The notes beneath the pieces were generated by a model. It saw nothing but the letters and a program-made list of their open reading frames with translations. It ran no database searches and was not told where the DNA came from. A stretch of 5,311 nucleotides of DNA, taken from the NCBI GenBank assembly GCA_013153345.1, contig JAADEQ010000030.1, positions 1 to 5,311 of the forward strand. The letters run 5' to 3'. Positions within the stretch are counted from its first letter, which is position 1, and each line of letters begins with the position of its first letter. Origin of the DNA: Campylobacterota bacterium (GTDB taxonomy: Bacteria > Campylobacterota > Campylobacteria > Campylobacterales > Sulfurovaceae). Shown here one piece after another: positions 1-5,166 of the stretch. Position numbers and translations under genes: made by a program.

Positions 1-6
1 AATATT

Positions 7-52
7 TAAAGAGAGAAAAAAGATAGAACAATTTTACTTTTTTCCCTCTTTA
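7..52 (-). terminator. Stem-loop terminator at the end of the small ORF
   Basis: Positions 7-22 and 37-52 form a 16-bp inverted repeat. Read as minus-strand RNA it is fully paired with one G-U wobble (45/14). The 14-nt loop (23-36) contains the small ORF's TAA stop. The descending arm is U-rich (six U at 21-16) and is followed by AAATATT. The minus strand fits better than the plus strand, where the same position becomes an A-C mismatch and no T-run follows. The U-run lies inside the stem rather than after it, so this could also be a 3'-protecting hairpin. Confidence 0.55.
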
Positions 53-177
53 TTCTCTTGTGTTGTAACTAATCTTAAAACCAAAAGATCACAACACTCC
101 TCTTTTGTAATAAGCCCTTTTAAATATGCATAAATTATGCTCATAATACTCTTATCCATTGCTCTTTCATCCCCCAT
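34..177 (-). CDS. Small uncharacterised protein, 47 aa (or 41 aa)
   Basis: I do not recognise this product. The frame opens at ATG 177-175 and ends at TAA 36-34, giving 47 aa; an in-frame stop at 186-184 prevents any longer version. An internal ATG at 159-157 (residue 7) would give 41 aa starting MDKSIM. That start may be the real one: a consensus TATAAT at 193-188 predicts transcription from about 181, leaving ATG177 nearly leaderless, while ATG159 would have a leader of about 22 nt with a G-rich GGGGGA 9 nt upstream. The protein reads as two short amphipathic helices (around residues 9-20 and 25-37) joined by GLITKEE, with adjacent cysteines C28-C29 and a Lys/Glu-rich tail. It has no signal peptide or clear membrane segment. 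A strong stem-loop surrounds its stop codon, as expected for a self-contained unit. Being real is inferred from promoter, ORF and terminator together; function is unknown. Confidence 0.5.
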   Translation of the reverse strand: MGDERAMDKSIMSIIYAYLKGLITKEECCDLLVLRLVTTQENKEGKK

Positions 178-187
178 TCTTTTTTAT

Positions 188-193
188 ATTATA
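188..193 (-). promoter_or_regulatory. Candidate -10 box for the small ORF
   Basis: The minus strand carries a perfect TATAAT at 193-188, preceded by T-rich and A-rich runs as is usual for sigma-70 promoters in this phylum, which often lack a clear -35 box. It would start RNA near position 181, just ahead of the small ORF. The whole stretch is over 80% A+T, so a chance match is possible. Confidence 0.4.
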
Positions 194-239
194 TATTTTC
201 TCTATTTTTAAATCAAAAAATATTTTATTTTCTTTCAAA

Positions 240-287
240 ACTCTTTTATTAGATAACTTCTAGTTAAATAAAATATAACAAAAGAGT
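240..287. repeat. Nested inverted repeat in the gap
   Basis: The outer arms ACTCTTTT (240-247) and AAAAGAGT (280-287) are perfect complements. Inside them TAACT (254-258) and AGTTA (262-266) form a second perfect stem with a TCT loop. The outer arms are separated by 32 nt. On the minus strand the last arm is followed by TTT and then GAAAG, a poor terminator. It could be an operator, an RNA fold or chance in AT-rich DNA. Confidence 0.35.
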
Positions 288-331
288 ATAAATCCTCTAA
301 TCATATCATATAAAAATTAATTTTACCGCTA

Positions 332-363
332 AAAATGGAGTTAAAATTATAGCCAAAATGGAG
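332..363 (+). repeat. Pair of AAAATGGAG direct repeats, 23 bp apart
   Basis: AAAATGGAG occurs at 332-340 and again at 355-363, each preceded by GCTA or GCC and followed by A/T-rich sequence. The 23-bp period is close to two helical turns, the spacing expected if two copies of a protein bound the same DNA face. No known binding motif is recognised. Confidence 0.35.
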
Positions 364-384
364 AAAATATTGATTTTATCACCC

Positions 385-415
385 ATATGAGGCTAATTTT
401 TAACCTCATATTTTT
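385..415 (+). terminator. Terminator-like hairpin facing the plus strand
   Basis: ATATGAGG (385-392) pairs perfectly with CCTCATAT (404-411) across an 11-nt loop, and the plus strand continues as a T-run (411-415) and then CTCT. On the minus strand, the direction of fumarase beta, the hairpin is followed by GGGTGATAAAATC, with no U-run. It overlaps the last six codons and the stop of fumarase beta. It therefore looks like a terminator for plus-strand RNA arriving from 290-385, or a 3'-stabilising hairpin for the fumarase mRNA. Confidence 0.45.
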
Positions 416-950
416 CTCTACCCATTTGATACAAATCGTTACCATAAGTATCATTAATAACAGTTACTGGAAAATCTTCAACTTCAAGCTCTCTAATAGC
501 CTCAGGCCCAAGCTCAGGATAGGCAATTACTTTTGCAGATTTTATCTTTTTACCAAGCAAAGCTCCAGCGCCTCCTGTTGCTCCAAAATATACACCTCCA
601 TACTCTTTGCACGCTTCAATTACTTCCTTGCTTCTTTTTCCTTTTCCAATCATTCCACGAAGCCCATGCTTTAGAAGAGTTGGAGAGTAACTATCCATTC
701 TATAGCTTGTTGTTGGCCCAGCACTTCCAATTGGCTCGCCCGGTTTTGGAGGAGTTGGTCCAACAAAATAGATAACGCTTCCCTCAAGCTCAAAAGGAAG
801 CTTTTCATTTTTTTCAATTAAATCAACTAAGCGCTTATGAGCAGCATCTCTAGCAGTATAGATAGTTCCAGTCAAATATACAACATCTCCTGCTTTTAGC
901 TTTTTTACATCCTCAAGTGATAGCGGAGTCTTTAGGTGATATGTTGCCAT
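393..950 (-). CDS. fumB: Class I fumarase, beta (C-terminal) subunit
   Basis: This is the small subunit of the heteromeric, oxygen-sensitive [4Fe-4S] fumarase that interconverts malate and fumarate in the cytoplasm. The 185 aa match the swivelling C-terminal domain of one-chain class I fumarases. Visible signatures are YTARDAAHKRL (residues 31-41), the GPTPPKPGEPIGSAGPTTSYRMD block (64-86) with the T80/T81 pair, one of which should be the catalytic threonine, GMIGKG (99-104), YFGATGGAGALL (121-132) and DFPVTVINDTYGND (159-172). ATG 950-948 has a good AAGGA site that overlaps the TAA stop of the alpha gene, 9 bp away, so the subunits are translationally linked. The closest alternative families are L-tartrate dehydratase beta (TtdB) and mesaconase; the neighbouring mdh and icd favour fumarase. 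The symbol denotes the beta subunit, not the one-chain E. coli FumB. Confidence 0.93.
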   Translation of the reverse strand: MATYHLKTPLSLEDVKKLKAGDVVYLTGTIYTARDAAHKRLVDLIEKNEKLPFELEGSVIYFVGPTPPKPGEPIGSAGPTTSYRMDSYSPTLLKHGLRGMIGKGKRSKEVIEACKEYGGVYFGATGGAGALLGKKIKSAKVIAYPELGPEAIRELEVEDFPVTVINDTYGNDLYQMGREKYEVKN

Positions 951-959
951 AATAAATCC

Positions 960-1811
960 TTAAATTGTTATATGAGAGTGTCTTGAGCTGTGACACTGAA
1001 TATTAACACTAACTGGAAGCGAAGCAATATGGCAAGGATTTTTTTCAATATGAACTGCCAAAGCTGTTTTTGTTCCTCCCATTCCCATTGCTCCAATTCC
1101 AAGTTTATTTACCTCTTGCAAAATTATTTGCTCTAGCTCATCAAGCTCTGGGTCTGGATTTCTTGTTCCAACATCACGAAACAAGGCATGTTTTGAGCTA
1201 ATTGCAGCTTTTTCAAATGTTCCACCAATTCCAACTCCAATTGTAATTGGAGGGCAAGGGTTTCCGCCTGCATCGCTAACTACCTCTTTTACAAAATCAA
1301 TTATACCTTGCTTTCCGGCAGCTGGCGGCAATACTTTAGCGCGGCTTACATTCTCGCTTCCTCCACCTTTTGCGGCATATTCAATCTCTATTTTATCTCC
1401 TGGCACTAAATCAAAATGAATAACTGCTGGAAGGTTATAGCCAACTTTATCTTTTAAATTTTCGCGCGTAAAGCAATCACAAGTTGAAGCTCTAAGATAT
1501 CCTTCTTTATATCCAAGTTCAGTCCCTTCATTTATTGCATCTTTTAAACTACCTCCAACTACCTTAACATCCTCTCCAACCTTAACAAAAAATACAGCAA
1601 GCCCTGTATCTTGGCAGAGTGGACGCTCCTCTTCTTTTGCAATTTTAGCATTCTCTAAAAGCTGTCTAATAACCTCTTTTGCAACCTCACTCTTTTCCTC
1701 TTCAAGCGCCTTTTCAAGCGCCTTAATTGTATCTTCAGGTAAATTGGTAGCAGTTGTAATTATTAAATTTTTTATTGCATTTACAATATCGCTATAAGCT
1801 ACTTCTCTCAT
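960..1811 (-). CDS. fumA: Class I fumarase, alpha (N-terminal, Fe-S) subunit
   Basis: This is the iron-sulfur catalytic subunit of two-part fumarase; with the beta subunit it hydrates fumarate or dehydrates malate. At 283 aa it has normal length. The expected cluster ligands are C66 in LCQDTG, C186 in GGNPCPP and C273 in QCHSSRH; C260 is a less likely third ligand by spacing. D68 of CQDTG corresponds to the catalytic aspartate of class I fumarases. Other family blocks are STCDCFTRENL (109-119), KGGGSENVSRAKVLPPAAG (148-166), GVGIGGTFEKAA (192-203) and GIGAMGMGGTKTAL (238-251). ATG 1811-1809 follows an AAAGG site that overlaps the end of mdh, and only 3 bp separate the genes. The N-terminal helix contains a short in-frame DNA duplication (KALE KALE, residues 30-37). 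TtdA is the main alternative name. The symbol means the alpha subunit, not E. coli FumA. Confidence 0.94.
   Translation of the reverse strand: MREVAYSDIVNAIKNLIITTATNLPEDTIKALEKALEEEKSEVAKEVIRQLLENAKIAKEEERPLCQDTGLAVFFVKVGEDVKVVGGSLKDAINEGTELGYKEGYLRASTCDCFTRENLKDKVGYNLPAVIHFDLVPGDKIEIEYAAKGGGSENVSRAKVLPPAAGKQGIIDFVKEVVSDAGGNPCPPITIGVGIGGTFEKAAISSKHALFRDVGTRNPDPELDELEQIILQEVNKLGIGAMGMGGTKTALAVHIEKNPCHIASLPVSVNIQCHSSRHSHITI
1701..1724. repeat. Perfect 12-bp tandem duplication inside fumarase alpha
   Basis: TTCAAGCGCCTT is present twice back to back (1701-1712 and 1713-1724). On the coding strand it encodes KALE KALE at residues 30-37 of the alpha subunit, in a helical, non-catalytic segment. 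A 12-bp unit keeps the frame, so gain or loss would be tolerated. Confidence 0.85.
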
Positions 1812-1814
1812 CTT

Positions 1815-2801
1815 TTAGCCTTTAATATCATCAAAAAACTTCTTCTCTTTTAACACATCAATCATTCTTTTGACCGAATCTACACTATATGCAAACTGCT
1901 CTCTTTGAGTATCATCCAAATTAACTTCAAAAATCTTCTCAACTCCACCTGCTCCAAGAGCCAAAGGAACTCCAGATACTACATCTTTATATCCATACTC
2001 TCCATCTAAATATACTGCACATGGATGGATTTGTTTTGTATCTCTTAAAATCGCTTCAACCATAATTGCAGTTGATTTTGCAGGAGCATAATATGCGCTT
2101 CCAGTTTTTAAATATCCAACAATCTCAGCTCCACCATTTTTGGTTCTCTCAACAATCTCTTCAATATCTTTTGGATCTAAAATCTCAGTTAATGGAACTC
2201 CAGCAACTGTAGAGAACTTTGGAAGCGGAACCATACTATCTCCATGTCCTCCCATAACAGAAGCTCTAATTTGTCCAGCACCATATCCAATCTTTTCATA
2301 GATAAAATGCGCCATTCTTGCGCTATCTAAAATTCCTGCCATTCCAATAACTCTTTCTCTTGGAAAGCCTGAAACTTTAAGCGCAACATAAGTCATTACA
2401 TCAAGTGGGTTTGATACCATAATAATAATTGAATCTGGAGCATGGTTTTTAATATCAGTTACAACCTCTTTTGTAATTTCTGCATTTACCATCAATAAAT
2501 CATCTCTACTCATTCCCGGTTTTCTTGGACTTCCTGCAGTAACAACCACAATATCACTTCCTGCAATATCTTCAGCCTTTTCTGCAACCTTTACAACTGT
2601 ATGTTGTCTTGCAGCATTTGCTGCTTGGCTCATATCAAGCGCTTTTCCTTTTGAGATATCTGGGTTTCTATCTCTTAACCAAACCTCATGGCAAGTTCCA
2701 GTCATTGCCAAAGAGTATGCAACAGTTGCCCCCACATTTCCAGCACCAATAATTGTTACTTTTTTTCCTCTTTTATTAGTCTTTTGCTCTTTTGCTTTCA
2801 T
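1815..2801 (-). CDS. mdh: NAD-dependent malate dehydrogenase (LDH-like type)
   Basis: This cytoplasmic enzyme interconverts oxaloacetate and malate; in the reductive TCA direction it makes the malate used by the fumarase encoded just downstream. The 328 aa belong to the lactate/malate dehydrogenase family. The Rossmann motif GAGNVG is at 19-24, and acidic D44 at the end of the second strand suggests NAD rather than NADP. The mobile loop AGSPRKPGMSR (89-99) has arginine R93 where lactate dehydrogenases have glutamine, the classic malate marker; R99 is the loop catalytic arginine. N131 (VSNPLD), D159/R162 (LDSAR) and H186 (GGHGDS) complete the active site. ATG 2801-2799 has an excellent AAAGGAG site 5 nt upstream, which supports the start despite an unusual Lys-rich N-terminal extension of about 11 residues. 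It is the first gene of the mdh-fumA-fumB operon and follows two hairpins that may separate it from icd. Confidence 0.96.
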   Translation of the reverse strand: MKAKEQKTNKRGKKVTIIGAGNVGATVAYSLAMTGTCHEVWLRDRNPDISKGKALDMSQAANAARQHTVVKVAEKAEDIAGSDIVVVTAGSPRKPGMSRDDLLMVNAEITKEVVTDIKNHAPDSIIIMVSNPLDVMTYVALKVSGFPRERVIGMAGILDSARMAHFIYEKIGYGAGQIRASVMGGHGDSMVPLPKFSTVAGVPLTEILDPKDIEEIVERTKNGGAEIVGYLKTGSAYYAPAKSTAIMVEAILRDTKQIHPCAVYLDGEYGYKDVVSGVPLALGAGGVEKIFEVNLDDTQREQFAYSVDSVKRMIDVLKEKKFFDDIKG

Positions 2802-2806
2802 TCACA

Positions 2807-2813
2807 CTCCTTT
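2807..2813 (-). promoter_or_regulatory. Ribosome binding site of mdh
   Basis: AAAGGAG on the minus strand lies 5 nt before ATG 2801. It fixes the start that includes the Lys-rich N-terminal extension. The base of the large palindrome ends only 7 nt upstream (2821), so folding of that element could influence ribosome access. Confidence 0.85.
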
Positions 2814-2820
2814 AATTAAA

Positions 2821-2902
2821 AAGCCCTAAGCCTACAAAACACAACTAAAAACTCTTAAAAGTTTTTAATTTTGCTTTGTGTGTTTTTTAGGGCTTAGGGC
2901 TT
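2821..2902 (-). repeat. 82-bp imperfect palindrome / long stem-loop before mdh
   Basis: The outer arms AAGCCCTAAGCC (2821-2832) and GGCTTAGGGCTT (2891-2902) are perfect 12-bp complements. The stem continues, after a bulged base at 2890, with 2 bp, one mismatch (2835/2887) and 8 more bp (2836-2843 with 2879-2886). A second 8-bp stem sits inside (2846-2853 with 2860-2867). About 30 bp can pair in total. On the minus strand the structure is followed by five T (2822-2818), then AATT and the mdh ribosome site, so it resembles a terminator or attenuator in the mdh leader. The right arm is built from two tandem TTAGGGC heptamers (2887-2900). It could also be a member of a dispersed palindromic repeat family. 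Confidence 0.7.
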
Positions 2903-2908
2903 AATATA
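2903..2908 (-). promoter_or_regulatory. Weak candidate -10 box for mdh
   Basis: The minus strand reads TATATT at 2908-2903, one base from TATAAT, in the only stretch between the icd terminator and the palindrome. It would start RNA near 2896, inside the first arm of the palindrome, which would remove half of the basal stem. There is no recognisable -35 box. It is offered because the hairpin after icd implies that mdh may need its own promoter. Confidence 0.25.
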
Positions 2909-2918
2909 ATTTTAAGAT

Positions 2919-2939
2919 AAAAACCCCAAAAGGGGGTTT
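2919..2939 (-). terminator. Intrinsic terminator after icd
   Basis: On the minus strand AAACCCC (2939-2933) pairs with GGGGTTT (2927-2921) around a CTTTT loop, and the T-run continues to 2919. It starts 8 nt after the icd stop codon. A short G/C core, an A-rich lead-in and a T-rich end are typical of Rho-independent terminators. The plus strand would also give a hairpin with a shorter T-run, but no plus-strand gene is nearby. Termination may be partial, given that icd and mdh point the same way. Confidence 0.65.
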
Positions 2940-2947
2940 AATTTTTT

Positions 2948-5128
2948 TTAAATTGAGTCAATAATTTTATTGAAAGTTTCGCTTGGTCTCATTGCAGCTT
3001 CAGCTTTTTTATCATCTGGATGGAAATATCCTCCAATATCTTGAGGCTTACCTTCAATTGATAAAAGCTCGCTTACAATCTTTTCTTCATTCTCATTTAG
3101 AGCTTTTGAAATTGGTGCAAAAGTCTCAGCAAGCTCTTTATCATCACTATTTGCAAGAGCCTCTGCCCAATATTTTGCTAAGTAGTAATGACTTACTTTA
3201 TTATCTGGCTCACAACACTTTCTGCTTGGAGCTTTATCATTTTCTAAATACCCCTCATTTGCCTTATCAAGAGCCTTAGTCATTGCCTCAATTTTTGCAT
3301 CTTTGTTTTTATACGCCTCCATTCTAAGTGATTCTGCAAGCGCTAAGAACTCTCCAAGGCTATCCCATCTTAAGTGTCCCTCTTTTAAGAACTGCTCAAC
3401 ATGCTTTGGTGCACTTCCTCCAGCTCCAGTCTCAAACAGACCACCACCAGCAAGCAATGGAACAATTGAAAGCATCTTAGCAGATGTTCCAAGCTCTAAA
3501 ATTGGATACATATCTGTTAGGTGGTCTCTTAAAACATTTCCTGTTACTGCAATTGTATCAAGACCTTTTCTAATTCTCTCATTTGTAAATCTTGTTGCAT
3601 CTTTAACATTCATAAAGTGAATCTCAAGACCTTCAGTATCATGATCTTTTAGATACTCTTTTACAATTTTAATTAAGTTCGCATCATGAGCTCTATTCTC
3701 ATCTAGCCAAAATACTGCTGGAATTCCTTCAATTCTAGCTCTTTCAACTGCAAGGCGAACCCAATCTTTAATTGCAATATCTTTTGTTCTAACAAGTCTC
3801 CAGATATCACCCTTTTTAACATTATGGCTCATTAAAACATTGCCATCTTCATCTTTAACCTCAACTACACCATCTTCACTAATTTCAAATGTTGTTGGAT
3901 GGCTTCCATACTCTTCAGCCTTTTTAGCCATAAGTCCAACATTTTGCATTGTTCCCATTGTAGCAACATCAAACTGCCCATTTCTTTTTATATCTTCAAG
4001 CATCTCTTCATGAAAATATGCATAAGTTGAGTCTGGAATTACAGCTAAAGTCTCTCTTGCTTCTCCATTTTTATCCCACTGCTTTCCACCCTCTCTAATA
4101 ACTACTGGCATTGAAGCATCAATAATTACAAGGTTTGAAGCATGCAAGTTTGTAATTAAATTATCGCTATCAGTCATTGCAATATCTGGCTTTTTATTTA
4201 AGATTGCATCTTTAATTGCCGCTTCAATCTCCTCTTTTTTATCGCTCTTTTTAAGCTTTTCAAGTAGGTCACCTAAACCTAAGTTTGGATTTACACCAAT
4301 CTTTTCAAACTCATCTTTATACTTTTCAAAAATATCTTTAAAGAAAATCTCAACAGCATGTCCAAACATAATTGGGTCACTAATCTTCATCATTGTAGCT
4401 TTTAGGTGAAGTGACCAGATTAAATCCTTCTCAGCTGCCTCTTTAATTGTCTCTTCATAAAATTTTCTAAGTTTCTCTACATCCATAAATGTAGCATCAA
4501 GAACCTCTTTTTCTTCTACATCAACCTCTTTTAGAAGCTTTCCATTTAGCTCAATTCTAATCTTTTGATTTTTAGGAGATACAACAGATTGCTCATTTGC
4601 ATAAAAATCTCCATCTCCACCCATATGCGCAACTCTTGCTTGGCAGTTTGGAGATACTGGTTTTAGTTTATGAGGATGTTTTTTTGCATACTCTTTAACA
4701 ACTCTTGCAGCGCGTCTATCTGAGTTTCCTTCTCTAAGAACCGGGTTAACTGCACTTCCTAAGCAAGTATCATATTTTGCTTTAATCTCTTTTTCTTCAT
4801 CAGTTTGTGGATTTTCTGGATAATCAGGAATATCATATCCTTGGCTTTGAAGCTCTGCAATACAATCTTTTAGCTGAGTAACACTTGCAGAGATGTTTGG
4901 AAGCTTAATAATATTTGCTTCTGGCTTTAATACAAGCTCTCCAAGCTTTGCAAGCTCATCTTCTTGCTTACCCATTGCAGCAAGAACTCTTCCTGCAAGT
5001 GAGATATCACTTTGCTCAATATCAACTCCAGCATGCTTTATGAAATTTTTTACAATTGGATATAGTGAATAAGTTGCTAAAGCTGGCGCTTCATCAATCT
5101 TACTCCAAATAATCTTAGGTTTAGACAT
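2948..5128 (-). CDS. icd: Monomeric NADP-dependent isocitrate dehydrogenase
   Basis: This large single-chain enzyme catalyses isocitrate + NADP <-> 2-oxoglutarate + CO2 + NADPH in the cytoplasm; in reductive TCA organisms it runs as a carboxylase. The 726 aa are near the usual 735-745 for the monomeric (IDH-II) family, and both ends look complete. The substrate block LGSAVNPVLREGNSDRR (123-139) supplies S125, N128, R132 and R138, equivalent to S132, N135, R139 and R145 of the Azotobacter enzyme. K243 (HLKATMMK) and D337 (IIDASMP) fit the catalytic and metal positions. The NADP 2'-phosphate contacts appear as H576 (PKHVEQF), R587 (HLRWDS) and R636 (PSRKCC). ATG 5128-5126 has an AGGAG site 5 nt upstream. 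Equivalences rest on recalled numbering but agree in spacing. A terminator-like hairpin follows the stop, so icd may be transcribed alone; mdh follows after 146 bp, the order known in Campylobacter. Confidence 0.97.
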   Translation of the reverse strand: MSKPKIIWSKIDEAPALATYSLYPIVKNFIKHAGVDIEQSDISLAGRVLAAMGKQEDELAKLGELVLKPEANIIKLPNISASVTQLKDCIAELQSQGYDIPDYPENPQTDEEKEIKAKYDTCLGSAVNPVLREGNSDRRAARVVKEYAKKHPHKLKPVSPNCQARVAHMGGDGDFYANEQSVVSPKNQKIRIELNGKLLKEVDVEEKEVLDATFMDVEKLRKFYEETIKEAAEKDLIWSLHLKATMMKISDPIMFGHAVEIFFKDIFEKYKDEFEKIGVNPNLGLGDLLEKLKKSDKKEEIEAAIKDAILNKKPDIAMTDSDNLITNLHASNLVIIDASMPVVIREGGKQWDKNGEARETLAVIPDSTYAYFHEEMLEDIKRNGQFDVATMGTMQNVGLMAKKAEEYGSHPTTFEISEDGVVEVKDEDGNVLMSHNVKKGDIWRLVRTKDIAIKDWVRLAVERARIEGIPAVFWLDENRAHDANLIKIVKEYLKDHDTEGLEIHFMNVKDATRFTNERIRKGLDTIAVTGNVLRDHLTDMYPILELGTSAKMLSIVPLLAGGGLFETGAGGSAPKHVEQFLKEGHLRWDSLGEFLALAESLRMEAYKNKDAKIEAMTKALDKANEGYLENDKAPSRKCCEPDNKVSHYYLAKYWAEALANSDDKELAETFAPISKALNENEEKIVSELLSIEGKPQDIGGYFHPDDKKAEAAMRPSETFNKIIDSI

Positions 5129-5133
5129 ACTTA

Positions 5134-5138
5134 CTCCT
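5134..5138 (-). promoter_or_regulatory. Ribosome binding site of icd
   Basis: AGGAG on the minus strand, 5 nt before ATG 5128, supports the chosen start. No alternative in-frame start with a comparable site is needed, since the N-terminus (SKPKIIWSKIDEAPALATYS) already matches the family's usual beginning. Confidence 0.85.
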
Positions 5139-5147
5139 ATTTTTAAA

Positions 5148-5153
5148 TTTATA
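5148..5153 (-). promoter_or_regulatory. Candidate -10 box for icd
   Basis: TATAAA on the minus strand at 5153-5148 would start RNA near 5141, giving a leader of about 13 nt that just contains the ribosome site. A run of six T precedes it, a common feature of promoters in this phylum. A second possibility is TATATA near 5200-5195, which would place the 7-bp inverted repeat inside the leader. AT-richness makes both tentative. Confidence 0.3.
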
Positions 5154-5166
5154 TAAAAAAGTTTAT

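Larger units (their letters stand above)
178..392. other. Non-coding gap between fumarase beta and the small ORF
   Basis: This 215-bp, very AT-rich stretch has no ORF that looks coding. It holds the small ORF's candidate promoter, a nested inverted repeat (240-287), a 9-bp direct repeat (332-340 and 355-363), a 12-bp palindrome AAAATTAATTTT (313-324) and the left arm of a hairpin whose T-run points along the plus strand. No clear minus-strand terminator for the fumarase operon is visible, so its transcript may read into this gap or even into the small ORF. Confidence 0.6.

Noticed and set aside
60..97. GTGTTGT (60-66) and ACAACAC (91-97) with inner ATCTT/AAGAT as a hairpin
   Set aside because: It lies inside the small ORF with a broken stem and a large loop; more likely chance than a regulatory structure.
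358..390. Ten-codon plus-strand frame (MEKIL...) ahead of the plus-facing hairpin
   Set aside because: It has no adjacent ribosome site and is too short to judge; mentioned only as part of the possible leader-like arrangement.
387..674. Plus-strand 95-codon open frame over fumarase beta
   Set aside because: It is antisense to a strongly conserved gene, has low-complexity Phe/Ser/Leu-rich composition and no ribosome site; it is a shadow frame.
533..775. Plus-strand 80-codon open frame over fumarase beta
   Set aside because: It lies opposite the GPTPPKPGEPIG region of fumarase beta and resembles no family; it is a shadow frame.
2887..2900. Telomere-like repeat (TTAGGG resemblance)
   Set aside because: Only two 7-bp units, bacterial gene context on both sides; the likeness to eukaryotic telomere repeats is coincidental.
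2983..3279. Plus-strand 98-codon open frame over the 3' part of icd
   Set aside because: Leu/His/Gln-rich antisense translation with no upstream SD; icd is intact and conserved on the other strand.
3303..3620. Plus-strand 105-codon open frame over icd
   Set aside because: It is antisense to the NADP-binding region of icd, and its Ser/Pro-rich composition follows from reverse reading of conserved codons.
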